Below, in pieces: positions 25,067 to 36,578 of a stretch of DNA of 64,000 bases. The notes under the pieces were generated by a model. It did not search any database, was not told the origin of the DNA, and worked only from the letters and a program-made list of their open reading frames with translations. The first letter of the stretch is position 1; each line of letters begins with the position of its first letter. Source of the stretch: Pezizomycotina sp. ARF18 (taxonomy: Eukaryota; Ascomycota); contig AZLU01000047.1 of NCBI GenBank assembly GCA_002224055.1, positions 120,615-184,614 of the forward strand, in the 5' to 3' direction. The translations under genes and the position numbers were made by a program.

Positions 25067-26932
25067 ATGATCGAACTCACGACCTCTTCACCGTTCACGG
25101 TGCGTTCGGGAACTTCCTGGACGCAGATCCGCGCACGCCTACCCTTCGACGGTTCTCCTCTGCCACCACCGCCACCACAAGCTCCTCGTCCGGTTCGCTG
25201 CCCGAACTCGTCTTCCAGAGCCCCCTGCGAAAACCGGTACCGAGAAGCAATGGCAGCAACTCTTCGCCGCCGCCTGCGCCGCCTCCGCACGCTCTGGGAC
25301 GGTTCAGAGGGTTTGACCTTCAGGAAGCCAATATACCTACACCAAAAGGTCCACTTTTGGGATCCTATGACTCCCGTTCCGGTGAGCAGCTCTTAAAACC
25401 TCTCAAAAAGCTTTCATTTGCTAAACTTTTTTTTTTTTTTTTTTTTTTTTTCCTTTTTCAGGACGACTTTCAACTCTTCGGCGAGATTAAGGACCTTATC
25501 GAGAGCTATTCGCACATTACCTGCAAGGAGGAAGAAAATGAAAAACGAGACATCTGGACGGACCCCCTCTGCTCCAACGCAAAGTTCTACGAAAGGTTGC
25601 GAGGGGATTATTACATGCAGGACGAAATCATCGACCAGTACTACGGGAGCGACTTTGAAAGCGAGCCGTCGATGGTCTACTCATCCAGCAGCGAGTGCAG
25701 CTTGAAAGAAAACAAGAAGAAATCGGAGCAGAGGTCTCCGGAGCGAAGGTCTTCAGAAGTCTCAAGTAGGTCCCGTTCGGTCCGCGCGAGCGATCCCCTG
25801 CCCAGAGGGAAAAAATCCAGCTTGAAGAGCGAGCCTCGTTTCCAGGCCCTCAGCACGAAACCCCCCAGGCTCCACAGAGGGTTTGGAGGTCGTTTTCCAG
25901 CGATTCGCCCTCGTACCGCGAAGAAAAGGAGCTGCCGGAGACGCCGTCTCACAAATCAGAACCGCACTTCAAGAGGGTTTCTTTTTTCGGTCCGAGCTAC
26001 GCCAACGAGGCCGTCGACGAGCACTACATCAAGCAATCCTGTAAGCACTCTCCCCCATTTTCTACGGTAAACTTCGCAGCTAACTCCTTTCCAGTCACCA
26101 AAATTGGGGTCGAGATTGAAAGGTGGTCGACAACTACGGCACGGGTCCGAGGAAGATCTCCTGGGGCGACCTCCCCCTCAAGCCAAGCAGCACTTCAAGA
26201 GGGTCGCCGAGATCTCCCCCGACATCCCGCAGAGGTTCCAGCTGTCCAGCGAAAGCCGTGCGGTCCTCCTCCGCCAGATGATGGCGCATCTTTTTATTGA
26301 GAGCATTTTCAACCCGATCCTCTTTGGGCTTTCTACGGGAGGTCGAACTTTGCTGCCGAATACGCCAGGCAGATGGGATACGACAAGAGCGTCGATCGTA
26401 AGTGCTCTCTGCAGCGAATATTGTTTCACCGCTAATTTTCGTAGCAATCAAATACAAGGAATGGGAAAGTCGCTTTGTTAAGGATGAGACGGCAAGGGAT
26501 GCGTACAACGTGAGCCTCCCGAAGAAAGTTGACGGGCTTCGCAACATTCTGAACTACGACCTTGCGCCGCTCCTACCCAGCAAAAGCAACGTCGAAGGGA
26601 GCGTCAGCAGCTCGGCGAACAGCCAGAGGGCGCACGACATGCACGACATCATCACCAGGGCTGTCCTCCTGAACGTCGAGCTCAAGAAGCGTCCCGAGCT
26701 GTACGAGTTCGTCTTTTGCGATCACAAGGAGTTCCGCGACGAGTGGATGGAGGCCGACAATGCGCTCAACAGGAAGATCTCAAAGGCCAAGCCCACCCAC
26801 CGCGTCCACGCTATCGTTTGGCCGGCTTTGACCATCAGGGAGCCGGGCGATCACATGGGTCGCGTCATCGTCAAAGCCAAGGCGGTCATCGAGCCTGTCA
26901 ACTACAGATTGTTTTACAAAAGGTCGTATTAG
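25067..26932 (+). CDS. unrecognised four-exon fungal protein
   Basis: I do not recognise the family. Start taken at ATG 25067 (MIELTTSSPFTV). The first exon is Ser/Pro-rich and low in structure (SNGSNSSPPPAPPPHALG). Introns are at about 25382-25461 (long poly-T after the branch), 26041-26094 and 26399-26444. Exon 2 starts DDFQLFGEIKDLIESYSHI and has an acidic, Ser-rich middle. The last exon is uninterrupted and looks folded: YKEWESRFVKDETARDAYNV, KKVDGLRNILNYDLAPLLPS, HDMHDIITRAVLLNVELKKR, FVFCDHKEFRDEWMEADN, then HRVHAIVWPALTIREPG and GRVIVKAKAVIEP before TAG 26930-26932. The HRVxxxVxPxL...KAKVxx ending resembles conserved uncharacterised Pezizomycotina proteins. No signal peptide or membrane segment is seen, so probably cytosolic. 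Function unknown. Confidence 0.7.
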
Positions 26933-27176
26933 AAGTAGACCGGTTGGAAATACCTAAATGATTTTTTTCCCTTATGCATTCTAGCGATGGTTTTTTTTTT
27001 TTTTTGGTGTTAATGGCGACCTACAGCGATAGTTTTTTTTTTTTTTTCATTTTCTCGTCGGCGTCCGGTTTTCGAATATACATTTATTTTATTGTACACT
27101 TAAAGAGAGAACTCCTTTCAAAGCTAAATTCCATGGTATCAAGCCAAAAAAAAAAAAAAACACAGCAAAAATAAAA

Positions 27177-30100
27177 TCAATTTGGTCTCTCTACTTCCGT
27201 GAAGACCCGCCGAGGGACGACGGCAATGTCTCCCTCTTTCCCTCCGAGGTGAACCACTTTCCACGGGGCTTCTGGGACGTCGTCGCCTTCCTCCAGGACG
27301 ACCACTGATTCTCCCTTGAGAAGGCGAACGGGGCGCGAGCGGTCTTGGGATTTTACTGTCTCCTGGATGCGGTAGTACTTTTCCTCCCGCAGGGAAGTGC
27401 CCCTAATCCAGCACGTGTTCTCGCCGGAGACGTCGGTGGCCCAGTATTTTTTCTTCGAGTCTAATGTGTCTAAAAAAAAAAAAAAAAAAAGAAATTAGCC
27501 CGTAACAAATAATAAGGGCAAGTTTTGACCTACCAACTTGCTCCTCAATCCAGACGAGAGTATCTTTGTACATATCCGGCTCGTACGAGTCGTCCAGGAC
27601 ACGGAACGCGCGCGTTTTCTCGACGCTGACGTCCATCACGAGCTCCTTCAGGTTTTCTTTCGAAGATATCAAGGGTAGCGGAGGCGAGGTGGGTGGCGGC
27701 GTCGGATTCAGCTCCAAGCCAACTAGTGGTTCCACAATAAACGAGCTCGACAGTGATACTGGCTTGGGAACGTCCTGGGCAACGTTCTCCACGTCAGGCG
27801 TCTTGCTTCCGTCGAGTGTCTCCGTATCGGGGACGTCCTGCGGGATGTCAATCGCCGGCAGGTCCGCAGGCTGATCGAGGTCATCAGGTTTCGGGGGCGG
27901 GTTCAATGACTTTGATCGCTTGTGGTTCGCCTTGTCTTTGAACTTGAGGATGCTATCGAAGACGGCCATCGACACCTCGGTCGGCCTGAGCGCAAACTTG
28001 GGCGGTTCTGAGGATCCTTTCACCCCGTTCGTATCCGGAGGCTCTACGGTAACCTCTGGCTCTTCCTTCTCTGTCGCCCGAGCGTTGGAGACTCCGATTT
28101 GGTCGCCTCCTGCTTTTCCGTTTCCGGCTTTTCCAGCTCCGGCTTTTCTAGAACCCCGATCCTCGGCGTCGGCGGATTCGACTTTGAAAGCCTCTCCGGG
28201 TAGTGGTGGTGGTGGTAGTGGTCTGGCCGCAAGTAGTGGTCGTGGCTCTGGACCCTCGATATTTCCAACCCTTCCTCCGCTTCCAAGGCTGCCTCCTTTA
28301 GGCTCCCCTCGGAGAACGAGCGCCGCCACTTTTTCGGACGCATGATGTCCTCCAGGCTCCTCTCGGCAGGCATCGACGGCTGCAGCGGGAAGTGGAAATC
28401 CGACCGCATGTACGGAAAGTCGTCGGCGATGTCCGGCGGAGCATCCAGAGCTACCGTCTCGGTCATCGTCCACGGCTGGATGCGCTCGCTCTGGTCCTTC
28501 TTGCTGGACTGGTTGAAGAGCGTGAACAGCTCCTCGGCGTCCATCGGCCGCGAGAGATCCTGCTGGGGAGGCGTTGCGGAAGCCTCCACCTCCTGCAGGT
28601 TGAATTTGAAGTCGGGCCGTATCGACCACCGCACGATCGGCGTCTCGTCCCTGCTGACGGTCGTCTCCTCAACCTCGTCGGGGAGCTCGCTCTTCTGGTA
28701 GAAGCCAAACTGCTCAGCGGCTTCCGTCAGGCGGTCGAAGAACAGCTGGTCCATGTCCTCGTTCTCGAACTGGATGCTCCCGACGCCCTGGGGGAACTTT
28801 GTGATCTCCTTCATGCCGACGTTGTCGAGGTATTCGGCCGATCCAGGAACAGCGTGCCCTTGGACAGCTCGGAAAACTTGTTGAAGAAGCCGGGGTTCAG
28901 GTTCTGCGACAGATACGCGGATCCGTCGCCCGCCTTTACGAGAACCCTGCCCATCTTGCTGTTGGGGTTGTAGACGACCGTGATCTCCGCGTTCGCCATC
29001 TTGAACTTGCCCGCGCAGATGTCGCCCGCGAAGAGCTTCAGCATGATCTTTTCGCTCCTGCGCGGGAACTGGATTTTCAGGGCGCGCAGTTCCTTCTGCA
29101 TGTCCTCGATGCGGTCCACGAAGGCCATCGTAGTTTCTGACGTCTTGAATTTGAACGTAACCTTGCCCGAAATGCGGTAATCGAAGCCCTTTTTGGGATT
29201 TGGAACGGAAGCCCGTCCGATTTTAATGTTTGGCAGCGAGATTACGTGCTTGTCTCCCTCGTCAGACTCTGAGATGTTTGAGAGGTCGGTTTCCGAAGCG
29301 TACAAGTTCAGGCTCCTGTAGTCCTCCGTTTTCGCGAAGCGGAAGATCATCTCGGCGGTCTCCTCGTACTTGGGAGCGTCCTTCCACAGCTCGTTCGAGT
29401 GGCGGACCGAGTCCGTGTTCATCGTCTTGTAGTGGAGTATTTCGGCGTGCGTCACCTTGTTCACTTTTACCCGGCGAGAGTCTCCGGCCAGGATGAAGGA
29501 GATGCTCTCGATGCTGTCGCTGAAGTTCGCGCTGTCGCTCTTGCAGTTGAGGATCGCGACCCGCTTGTCCGAGTAGACCTTGTGCGCGAGCTCTGGCGGA
29601 ACCGAGCTGTCCTTCAGCGACGCCTTTGCGGTTCGCAGCGCCAGCGGCTCCACGAATATCCGCTCGAATTTGGACTCGTGTGACGGGTTCTGGACCTGCA
29701 TCGACAGCGTCACCATCTCCTGCTTCTGCTTTTCCGTCTTTTCACTCCAGGCGTAGCGCACCGTCCGGTGGAGGGCCCACTTTGTCTGGCCCGAATAGCG
29801 CACGGCGAGCGTTGCTTCCGACAGGTAGAAGCCCTTTAGACATTCGGCATGCGGTTCCACCTCCCCTTCCTCAGAGTTATCGCACAGGCAGACGAACATT
29901 CCCTCCTCGTTTTCCTCCGGATCCTCGCAGGTGGTCCACGCGCCGTGCAATGAAGCGTTGGGGCAGAGGCAGGTGCTCGAGGATTCTGTTTGGACACAGA
30001 CATCAAAGGTAATATCGTGTTCCCCCGCTCGCGATTTTCTCTTGGAGGAGGAAATCGTGCTGGCCAAGCTGCCAGTGCTGTCGTTCAGATACCCCGGACG

Positions 30101-30986
30101 AGCTTTGGGAGCGTCGAGAACGTTCCTGGGCTTCGCCTTCTTGGGTAGAGGCGGAGGAATGCGGGGTGAAGGTCTCGACGGCGGCGGCGGCGGCGGCGGA
30201 GGAGGGATCGCCTGTTCTTCGTAGAAGACGACGGGTATTTCTGCAGTTGCGGTATACGGAGGCGCAGGCTGGAAGTTTGCGATGCTGGGCCGTATAGTCT
30301 GGGCCTCCGTGGCCGCATGCAGGTCCCGTTCGTGCCACCGGTAAATCTCCTCGAACATGTTCATCATCCGGTCGATCTTGGGCGCGAAAATCTCCACGTT
30401 GTCCAGGATGCGCGTTGACGTCTGGCTCGTGATCGTTCCGACCATCAGGTTGATGCTGTTCGTGTGCACGACCAGGTTGCTCATCAGGTTCTTGATATCG
30501 TCCCCTTCCGTCGACCACCACACCTTGTACCAATTCTGCACGATCTTCTTCCGCCATTTCCGAGTGGTGCTGTACGTCGTCGTGCTCGAGTAGCTCGCCA
30601 CCACTGTCGAACTCAGCGGTTCCGAGTACTTGTCCGTGATCCTCTGCAGCCCCACCAGCGTGTCCTTGCAGTTGTTCAGCATGAGCTTCATGCTTTCGAG
30701 GCCCTGGGCGCTTTGCATCGGCTGCGACCCCGATTGTACCATAGCAATTTCCCCGCGCCGCACCGCATCGCCGAGGTGGTCGAGAGACCGAGAGAGAGCA
30801 TACAGTTGGTTTTCCACCTGGATAACAGTTAATGAGAGTCAGAAAAAAAAAAAAAAAAACGGAGGTTCTGGCTTACCTCTCGATACTTTGCAGGCGCACC
30901 CGCCGTCCAGAGGTGAACAGCTGCCCCAGGCTCCACGCGAGCTGGCCGCAAGTGATAATATCACCGACCGAGAATCCGAAAGACAT
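27177..30986 (-). CDS. large fungal N-terminal-domain protein with possible SH3-like C-terminus
   Basis: Starts at 30986 with MSFGFSVGDIITCGQLAWSL. This FSVGD opening, followed by AGAPAKYREVENQLYALSRS, is the helical N-terminal domain common in Pezizomycotina proteins, often fused to NACHT, ankyrin or HET-type modules. An intron (about 30826-30875) separates the two parts. A 650-codon uninterrupted frame then contains a polyproline hinge (about 30190-30215) and a mixed alpha/beta region with repeated charged segments. The distal part is Pro/Ser/Glu-rich with a His run (HYHHHHY). After a last intron (about 27470-27534) the C-terminus reads YWATDVSGENTCWIRG and LLKGESVVVLEEGDDVPEAP, WKVVHLGGKEGDIAVVPRRV, resembling an SH3 fold (ALYDY region degenerate). 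Stop TGA 27177-27179. About 1,200 residues. No NTPase motif was seen. Function unknown; scaffolding or signalling is inference. Confidence 0.72.
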
Positions 30987-31206
30987 TTTGATAAAGTACT
31001 TGGTGATAAGAGGTGAAGAGGAGAAGAAAAAAAAAATTGGCACAACCACATATTTAAACGTCTCAGCCTCGCCTCCCCTTGTAGCTTGTCACCTTGTTTT
31101 CCCAGTGCCGCGGAAGAGGCTCAAGTGGGATACAAAGCGGAGAAGAGGCGGGGTTATATTTATAGCACAAGATCACAAAAAAGATGATAATATTTTAATT
31201 AAGTAT

Positions 31207-32014
31207 TTATTCGGAATCAGAATCGTAAGCGACGAGCCCAAGTCCTCCTGTCTTCTTCGCCTCATTTTCCGTGGCAGCGGTTTTGACGATCTCCGCAGCG
31301 TCTTTAGTGGTAGTCTTCGCAACGTCTTTGGATTCGGCGACCTTTTCTTCCTCATCCTTCGCTTTGACCTCGCTTTCCCTCCGCGAGCCGTCACTCATTT
31401 TCCTGACCTTCAAGCCTTCCTTCTCCTTGTCTTTCTTGCGGCGCTTACGTCCGACGGCCCAAGTTTCTGCCTCCGCTGATTTTTCGCCGGTCGCTGCGGT
31501 GGCGTCGTGGTCCGCGTCATATTGCAGCCTACGAAAATCGTCGAGCTTCGATTCAAGCTCCTTCTTCCTCGCATCCTCCGCCGTGCGTTCTGACGACACG
31601 ATCGAGTCCTTTTCATCGAAGAGCAAGCTAACCACGTTAACGTTGTACAAGAGAGGGAAGATAGTTTCGCTACTTACGAGAAAATCGATTTCGTCTTCGT
31701 CGAGAGCTCGGAACTGGTTTTTGAACTTGAGCTTTTCCTCAAACTCTTCCTGCTTGCGGGCTGATAAAGTTAGCCGAAGTAAACAAAACGAAAAGCGGCG
31801 CGAACTTACCTTTGTTCGCCTGCAAAATGTCGAAGAGCGATCTACCGTCGTCCACGCTCACTTCAGGCTTGCGGGACGCTTGGATCGTCGCATCTGCCGC
31901 CGTCCACGCATCTCGAGCAGGTTCGGCGACAGGTTCGTCGTTCGCATCTTCGTTCTTTGGGTTCGTGTCGTCGAAATCTTGGGTCTTGCCCGCGGAAACG
32001 AATCCAGAGGACAT
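31207..32014 (-). CDS. NIP30/FAM192A (PSME3IP1) family protein
   Basis: Nuclear protein family whose animal member binds the PA28-gamma proteasome activator. The start MSSGFVSAGK at 32014 is followed by an acidic region and SVDDGRSLFDILQANK. Intron 1 (31761-31809) leads to the family hallmark KQEEFEEKLKFKNQFRALDE then DEIDFL. Intron 2 (about 31628-31677) leads to FDEKDSIVSSERTAEDARKK, a charged coiled coil, a basic nuclear-localisation-like stretch (GRKRRKKDKEKEGLKVRK) and the C-terminal GLGLVAYDSDSE. The FKNQFRxLDEDEIDFL motif defines the NIP30 N-terminal domain. Stop at 31207-31209. About 235 residues and apparently free of frame errors. Head-to-head with the mitochondrial carrier gene (150 bp apart). 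Confidence 0.9.
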
Positions 32015-32164
32015 GGTTGCGATGATCAAAGGAAGAGAAGAAAAAAATTACAATCGGAGTTACTTTATTTAATGGATGCCAAGGAAATGGTGCCTGGGGC
32101 TTAAAATATTCCCGCACGGAAAAATGACGAAAATTCGCAAACCTTTACAAACTTCACCTTCAGC

Positions 32165-32482
32165 ATGACACAGACTGACATTTTGATGGTAAGAAAGCTA
32201 CAACGCCTTACAAGTTCTTTGCTGACTAGCTGTAGGCCGAGGCGCTGGCTGCCCTCGTGGTCGATTTCTGCGTATACCCACGTAAGGACCCTTTAATTCG
32301 CAGTTGAAAAGCTTCGCTGACTCTTTGCAGTGGACACGCTCAAAACCCGCATTCAGTCGCAGGAATGGAAACACACGTCGTTGGGATCGAGTCTGCAGAG
32401 CAGAGCACTCTTTCGGGGATTGTACCAGGGCGTAGGAAGCGTTTTAATAGCTACAATTCCCGATGGTAAGCGTCTTTGAACT

Positions 32483-32523
<41 letters not shown>

Positions 32524-33207
32524 TTTTTTTTGTACGGATCTCGTAGCTGGCTGCTTCTTTACGGGTATACGAATCCTCAAAGCTGCGTTCGCAAGCCAAG
32601 GGATGCTCCCCGCGTCGGTCGGACACTCGTTGAGCTCGGGGATCGCAGAAATGGCGTCGTGCGCTGTCCTCACGCCGGCCGAGGTCATCAAGCAGAATGC
32701 ACAGGTGACGTCGAAACAAAAGGGTCGACGTCTCTGCTATCGCTCAGGAAAGTTACGAGACAACCGGGGAACCTTTTCCGTGGCTAATCCGCACTAGTAG
32801 CAAGGAATTTGCCTTTTACCGCTCTGCAATTCCCACTTTTTGAGGAGCTGAAGAGGAGAATGGCAAAGAGGGCTGAAAAATCGTCGCCGTTATCCTCGCA
32901 AAAACTGGCACGATTGCCGGGATCGCAGCGGGAATAGCAGGGGCGGCAGCTGCATTCGCAACCACCCGCTGGACGTCGTGAAAACGCAAATGATGCTGAT
33001 AAGGGAGGATGGCAGCCGTCCCGGGATGCTCGAAAGTGCAAGAAACGTGCTCAGGAACGAAGGAATCACTGGACTTTGGAGGGAGGCGCCCTGAGATTCG
33101 TCTGGACGGCCGTCGGAAGCGGAATATATCCGGCGTCGTATTCCACGGCGAAAGTGTGCCTGACCGAGGAAACAGCCGAAGTGAGGCTTTTGAGTGGCGG
33201 TGGCTGA
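32165..33207 (+). CDS. mitochondrial carrier (SLC25; possibly SAM carrier Pet8-like)
   Basis: Inner-membrane transporter with three carrier repeats. ATG 32165 opens MTQTDILM, then two introns (about 32189-32234 and 32281-32330). The first signature is CVYPLDTLKTRIQSQEW (PxDxxKxR), followed by RGLYQGVGSVLIATIPD and an intron containing a 36-base poly(A). Next come ASVGHSLSSGIAEMASCAVL and TPAEVIKQNAQ (second signature), and finally AGIAGAAAAFATTPLDVVKT with GLWRGGALRFVWTAVGSGIY (third). The PAEVIKQ second signature and the ALVVDFxVYPLDTLKT first signature resemble fungal members near the S-adenosylmethionine carrier, but the substrate is not proven. Ends near TGA 33205-33207. Two or three one-base breaks occur. 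Confidence 0.85.
32485..32520. repeat. poly(A) tract inside carrier intron
   Basis: 36 consecutive A within the third intron of the carrier gene, close to its 5' splice site. Confidence 0.85.
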
Positions 33208-33488
33208 ACACTTCCTTCCCTCACACGACACCACGTGTTTCATTTGTCACCGCAGCTGTCACCGCAGTTCCCTAATTGGACGGCACAGCCTTCGATACCA
33301 CAGTGCATTACGACGCCAAAATTCGTTCCCCAAGTTCCAAGGCTCTTTTTAAACATCTCCGTACTTTCCAATGCGAAAGAAAACATCCCTCCCCCCTTGG
33401 AATATTTAGGGTTCCAATCCTTATTAAAAAAATTTCTTTTCTGGGCGATTCACCCTAAAACATCAAATAACTTTATCGCTTGTTCATC

Positions 33489-34523
33489 ATGTCTTTATCT
33501 CTTCCGAAGCCGCTCGTCTTCCGTTACCTCCTAGATTGGATTCTGATAATGTAAGCCATCTCATCCTAATCGTAAGTTTCTTTTTGCTAACTTCTCCAGT
33601 GTCACGGTCGTTGTGGCTGGAAACCTCTCCCGGTTCTCGCCAAACCACCGCCCGTTCGATCCCAAAGATCCTACCCTATCCTTCCCCACGTCCACCACGA
33701 GAAGATACCGACCGTAGCCCTCGTTTGCCTGGCAGTCGTCCTACCCGCCGTCTCAATCCTCTGCTTCTGCCTTTTGGCGCCAGCGTCTTCGGCAGCATTT
33801 TCGAGGGAGACCAAGGAGACGATATGGAAGCGCAAGGCTGTAAACCTTAACAGGGCCTGGATGGGCTTGGGGATGTCCATTGCCATGGCAATGTTCGTGA
33901 CCGACGGCCTCAAGAACATCATCGGAAAACCCCGCCCGGATCTGATCTCGAGGTGCCAGCCTGACCTGAAGGGCGTCACCTCCGTCCTGGTCGATTCGTC
34001 GGTGTGCACCTCGACCAACAGCAAAGTCCTCAACGACGGCTTCCGGAGTTTCCCCAGCGGGCACTCGAGCATGTCCTTTGCCGGCCTGGCTTACCTTGCA
34101 ATATTCATGTACACCTCTTTCGTCCTTACGACCTCGCAATCGTCTCCTCTGCTCCCGACCGCCGAAGAGGGCGACAACAACAAGAAGAAGAAGGTCAAGT
34201 CGCTGTACCCGCCAAACTCCCTCCCCATCCCCTTCTTCATCGTATTGATTACGCCTTTCTTCTTGGCTGCCTACATTGCCTCCACGCGCTTTTCCGACTA
34301 CCGTCACCACGGCTTCGATATCCTGTCTGGCTCTACGCTCGGCATCGCTGTCGCTTTGATTTCTAGCTGGTGGTACGCTCACCCGTCGAGCGGCGGCGTT
34401 GGGAGGGGAAGGACGAGGGCGGGTTACGGTCACTTTGGTCCGTTCGTCGACGGCCTGGCTACGAAGGAGTCGCGGCCGCTGGTTAATAATAATTCCACTG
34501 AGTATAGTCGCGAGACCGTGTAG
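33489..34523 (+). CDS. DPP1: PAP2 lipid phosphatase, diacylglycerol pyrophosphate phosphatase-like
   Basis: Membrane lipid phosphatase acting on diacylglycerol pyrophosphate, phosphatidate and lysophosphatidate. ATG 33489 gives MSLSLPKPLVFRYLLDWILI, split by an intron (about 33549-33598). The uninterrupted second part has the three PAP2 motifs: GLKNIIGKPRPDL (KxxxxxxRP; the Lys is near the start), FRSFPSGHSSMSFAGLAYLA (PSGH) and STRFSDYRHHGFDILSGSTL (SRxxxxxHxxxD). Six hydrophobic segments are visible. A characteristic SRCQPD loop lies between motifs 1 and 2, typical of fungal Dpp1/Lpp1. It ends KESRPLVNNNSTEYSRETV with TAG 34521-34523. About 325 residues with one frame break early on. Possible location: vacuole or Golgi membrane, by homology. 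Confidence 0.93.
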
Positions 34524-34644
34524 AGAGTGTTCTATTCAAAGAATGTACTTGAAAAAAAAAAAAAAAAAAAAAAAAAACAAATTGACTACCTAATTAACAC
34601 CAAATGCTCCAAAAAAAAAAAATGAAAAATGAAAATTTGTTCCG

Positions 34645-35927
34645 TTACAGCCACACCTCCGTGACTTCGCTGTTCTGGTCCCTTAAAAACTGTCGAACCG
34701 CTTCCTCGTGCTGTACTTCCGATTCCGGCTCCCACGTCGGCTTCCACCGCGTCCTGTACACTTTCACTCCGTTCTCGTCGAACCGCCACTCCAGCGTCTG
34801 CTCGACCTTGTATTTCGGGTTCACGCTCTTCCAGTAGCGCACCGACTCCTTCGTTTCCCAGCTCTCCTCCCACTGGACCTTGTAGAATTTGCCTTCCTCG
34901 GTTGTGGCTGCCGATATCACGCTCGCCACCTTGAACTGAGAGGGCGGTGGAGCTGCGTGGTGCTGAGCGTGCTGAGCGTGGTGCGGTGCGCGCTTGCGCT
35001 CGCGCTGAGGTGCAAACTCAGGCCCGTAATTCCAATTCGGCTGCTGCTGGTACGGATCCTGGTTGTACACGACATATTCCTGGGGCGGATACTCGGGGAA
35101 AGCAGATCCGTAGCTCACAGGCACCGTCGTCGAGCGCCGCATGTGCGGGGACTCCTCGTAGAACGCGCCTTCGTCGAACATGCTGGAGAAGGACGAGGAC
35201 ACGGTCGAGGCGTTGGACGTGGTGTTGCGGCGGCGAGGAGGTGGGACGTCGTACATGGGCTGTTCAAAATGCGGGTGGTTCAAGCTGCTCTTGCGCCTGT
35301 GCTGGCGCGGCGGCGATCCCCTCTGCGAGTGAGCATGTGACGGTGAAGGCGGCGGCGGCGGAGAGTGCCTTTCGTAGCGCGGGCTCGTTTTCGGGGTGTT
35401 TGAACTGCGGCGGTGTTCCCTGGGAGGTGGCGTGGACGGTCGGGGAGGGATCGGTGCGCGAGGCGGCGACGGCGGACGGGGCGCTCTCCTCCTCCTCGAC
35501 CTCGGCGACCATTCTTCGTCCTTGGGCGGTGCTTGCTGGGGAGGCGGAGTATGCGATTTATAAAGCTGCAAAGCACTATCTTCGGGTTCAGGTTTTTCGA
35601 TAATGGACTCTTTGGCGGGCACTACGGGCTTCTCTTCCTCGTACGGAATAAAAGTATACGACGTGGAAAACGGTTTCGGCGAAACAAGGCCCCAACTAAA
35701 GTTCCAGGCTTCCTCGGCGACGACATTTGGGCAGAACGGCGGGAACGAAAGCCCCAGGAACTCCAGAGGCTTGTAAATCTTCGGGGCCGGCCAGGACGAC
35801 AGGTAGATGCCCTTCGTCAGGCCGTACACTTGATCAATAATCAGGCCTTATACCACCCGGGCGGCGGTGACCCCATTCGCATGACGAGGCCTAGCTCCGT
35901 CATCTCGACAACATCAGGTGGGTGCAT
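34645..35927 (-). CDS. proline-rich protein with C-terminal chromodomain-like segments
   Basis: Start at 35927 (MHPPDVVEMTELGLVMRMGS), one base off frame from the next part, IIDQVYGLTKGIYLSSW. The middle (about 35050-35560) is rich in Pro, Ser, Arg and His. The C-terminus has two related strands: EGKFYKVQWEESWETKESV and KYKVEQTLEWRFDENGVKVY followed by RTRWKPTWEPESEVQHEEAV and RQFLRDQ. The second resembles the chromodomain core YxVExIL...YLVKWKGYxxxxxTWEP, and the first resembles its second half, suggesting a degenerate tandem. Chromodomains bind methylated histone tails; whether the aromatic cage is intact cannot be judged here. About 425 residues, with no reverse transcriptase or integrase nearby, so this is not part of a retroelement. 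The chromodomain assignment is inference. Confidence 0.6.
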
Positions 35928-36578
35928 GCGAGAGAAATTTTTTTTTTTTCTTTCTTTCTTCTTTCTTCTGCGAATGCGTTAGCAGCTTGGAAATAGCTAC
36001 ATTGCGAGAATAAAAATGAGGATCAACCTCCTTACAGTTTATGCTTTGACTTTCGAGTCTTTCTCTGGATGCTTTTGCAGTCTGGTAACCCTCGAGCAGG
36101 GCGAAGAAGGGGAGTAAGGAATTGCTGTTTATAAGACGTTGGTGATTAGAAAAGAAAATCATGCGCTGTCCCCGCATATTCATCAGATAGTAAATAGAAA
36201 CTGTTCCCGTGGACTTCGCTAAACTACCTATCATGTGTTCTAAAGCGAAACGGAAACGCGCCAAGGCTGCAATCGTGGCTCCCCGGAAGTTATTACACCA
36301 TTCGCTACCGATCTCCGGGCCAACTCGGAGGCCCGAGTGTAAAGTTCCCGAGGCTCAATGTCGCGATGCTAATTGATAATCACTTTCTGCAGCAGTGTCT
36401 TTGTTTATTCATCATTTCTGCAGTATTTTTTTTTCTGGAAGATCTCGGATACGATCCGCAGCTTCCGAGATGCGGCCAAAAGACTGTGATATAAAATGGA
36501 CAGGAATCAAAAGATGAAAATTAAGATATCAAACCACTACTCCTGTCTTGTTGAGAAGCCATCTGGTACTCAGTAGTA
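35928..36578. other. divergent intergenic spacer
   Basis: Region between the chromodomain-like gene and the SNG1-like gene. A 116-codon minus-strand frame (35914-36264) overlaps a T/C-rich repeat and has no recognisable content. Promoter sequences for both genes presumably lie here. Confidence 0.5.

Noticed and set aside
31271-32104. 277-codon plus-strand frame, Ser/Leu-rich
   Set aside because: Antisense to the NIP30 gene, which has diagnostic family motifs and introns on the other strand.
34645-35100. LTR-retrotransposon integrase chromodomain
   Set aside because: No reverse transcriptase, integrase core, gag or terminal repeats in the surroundings.
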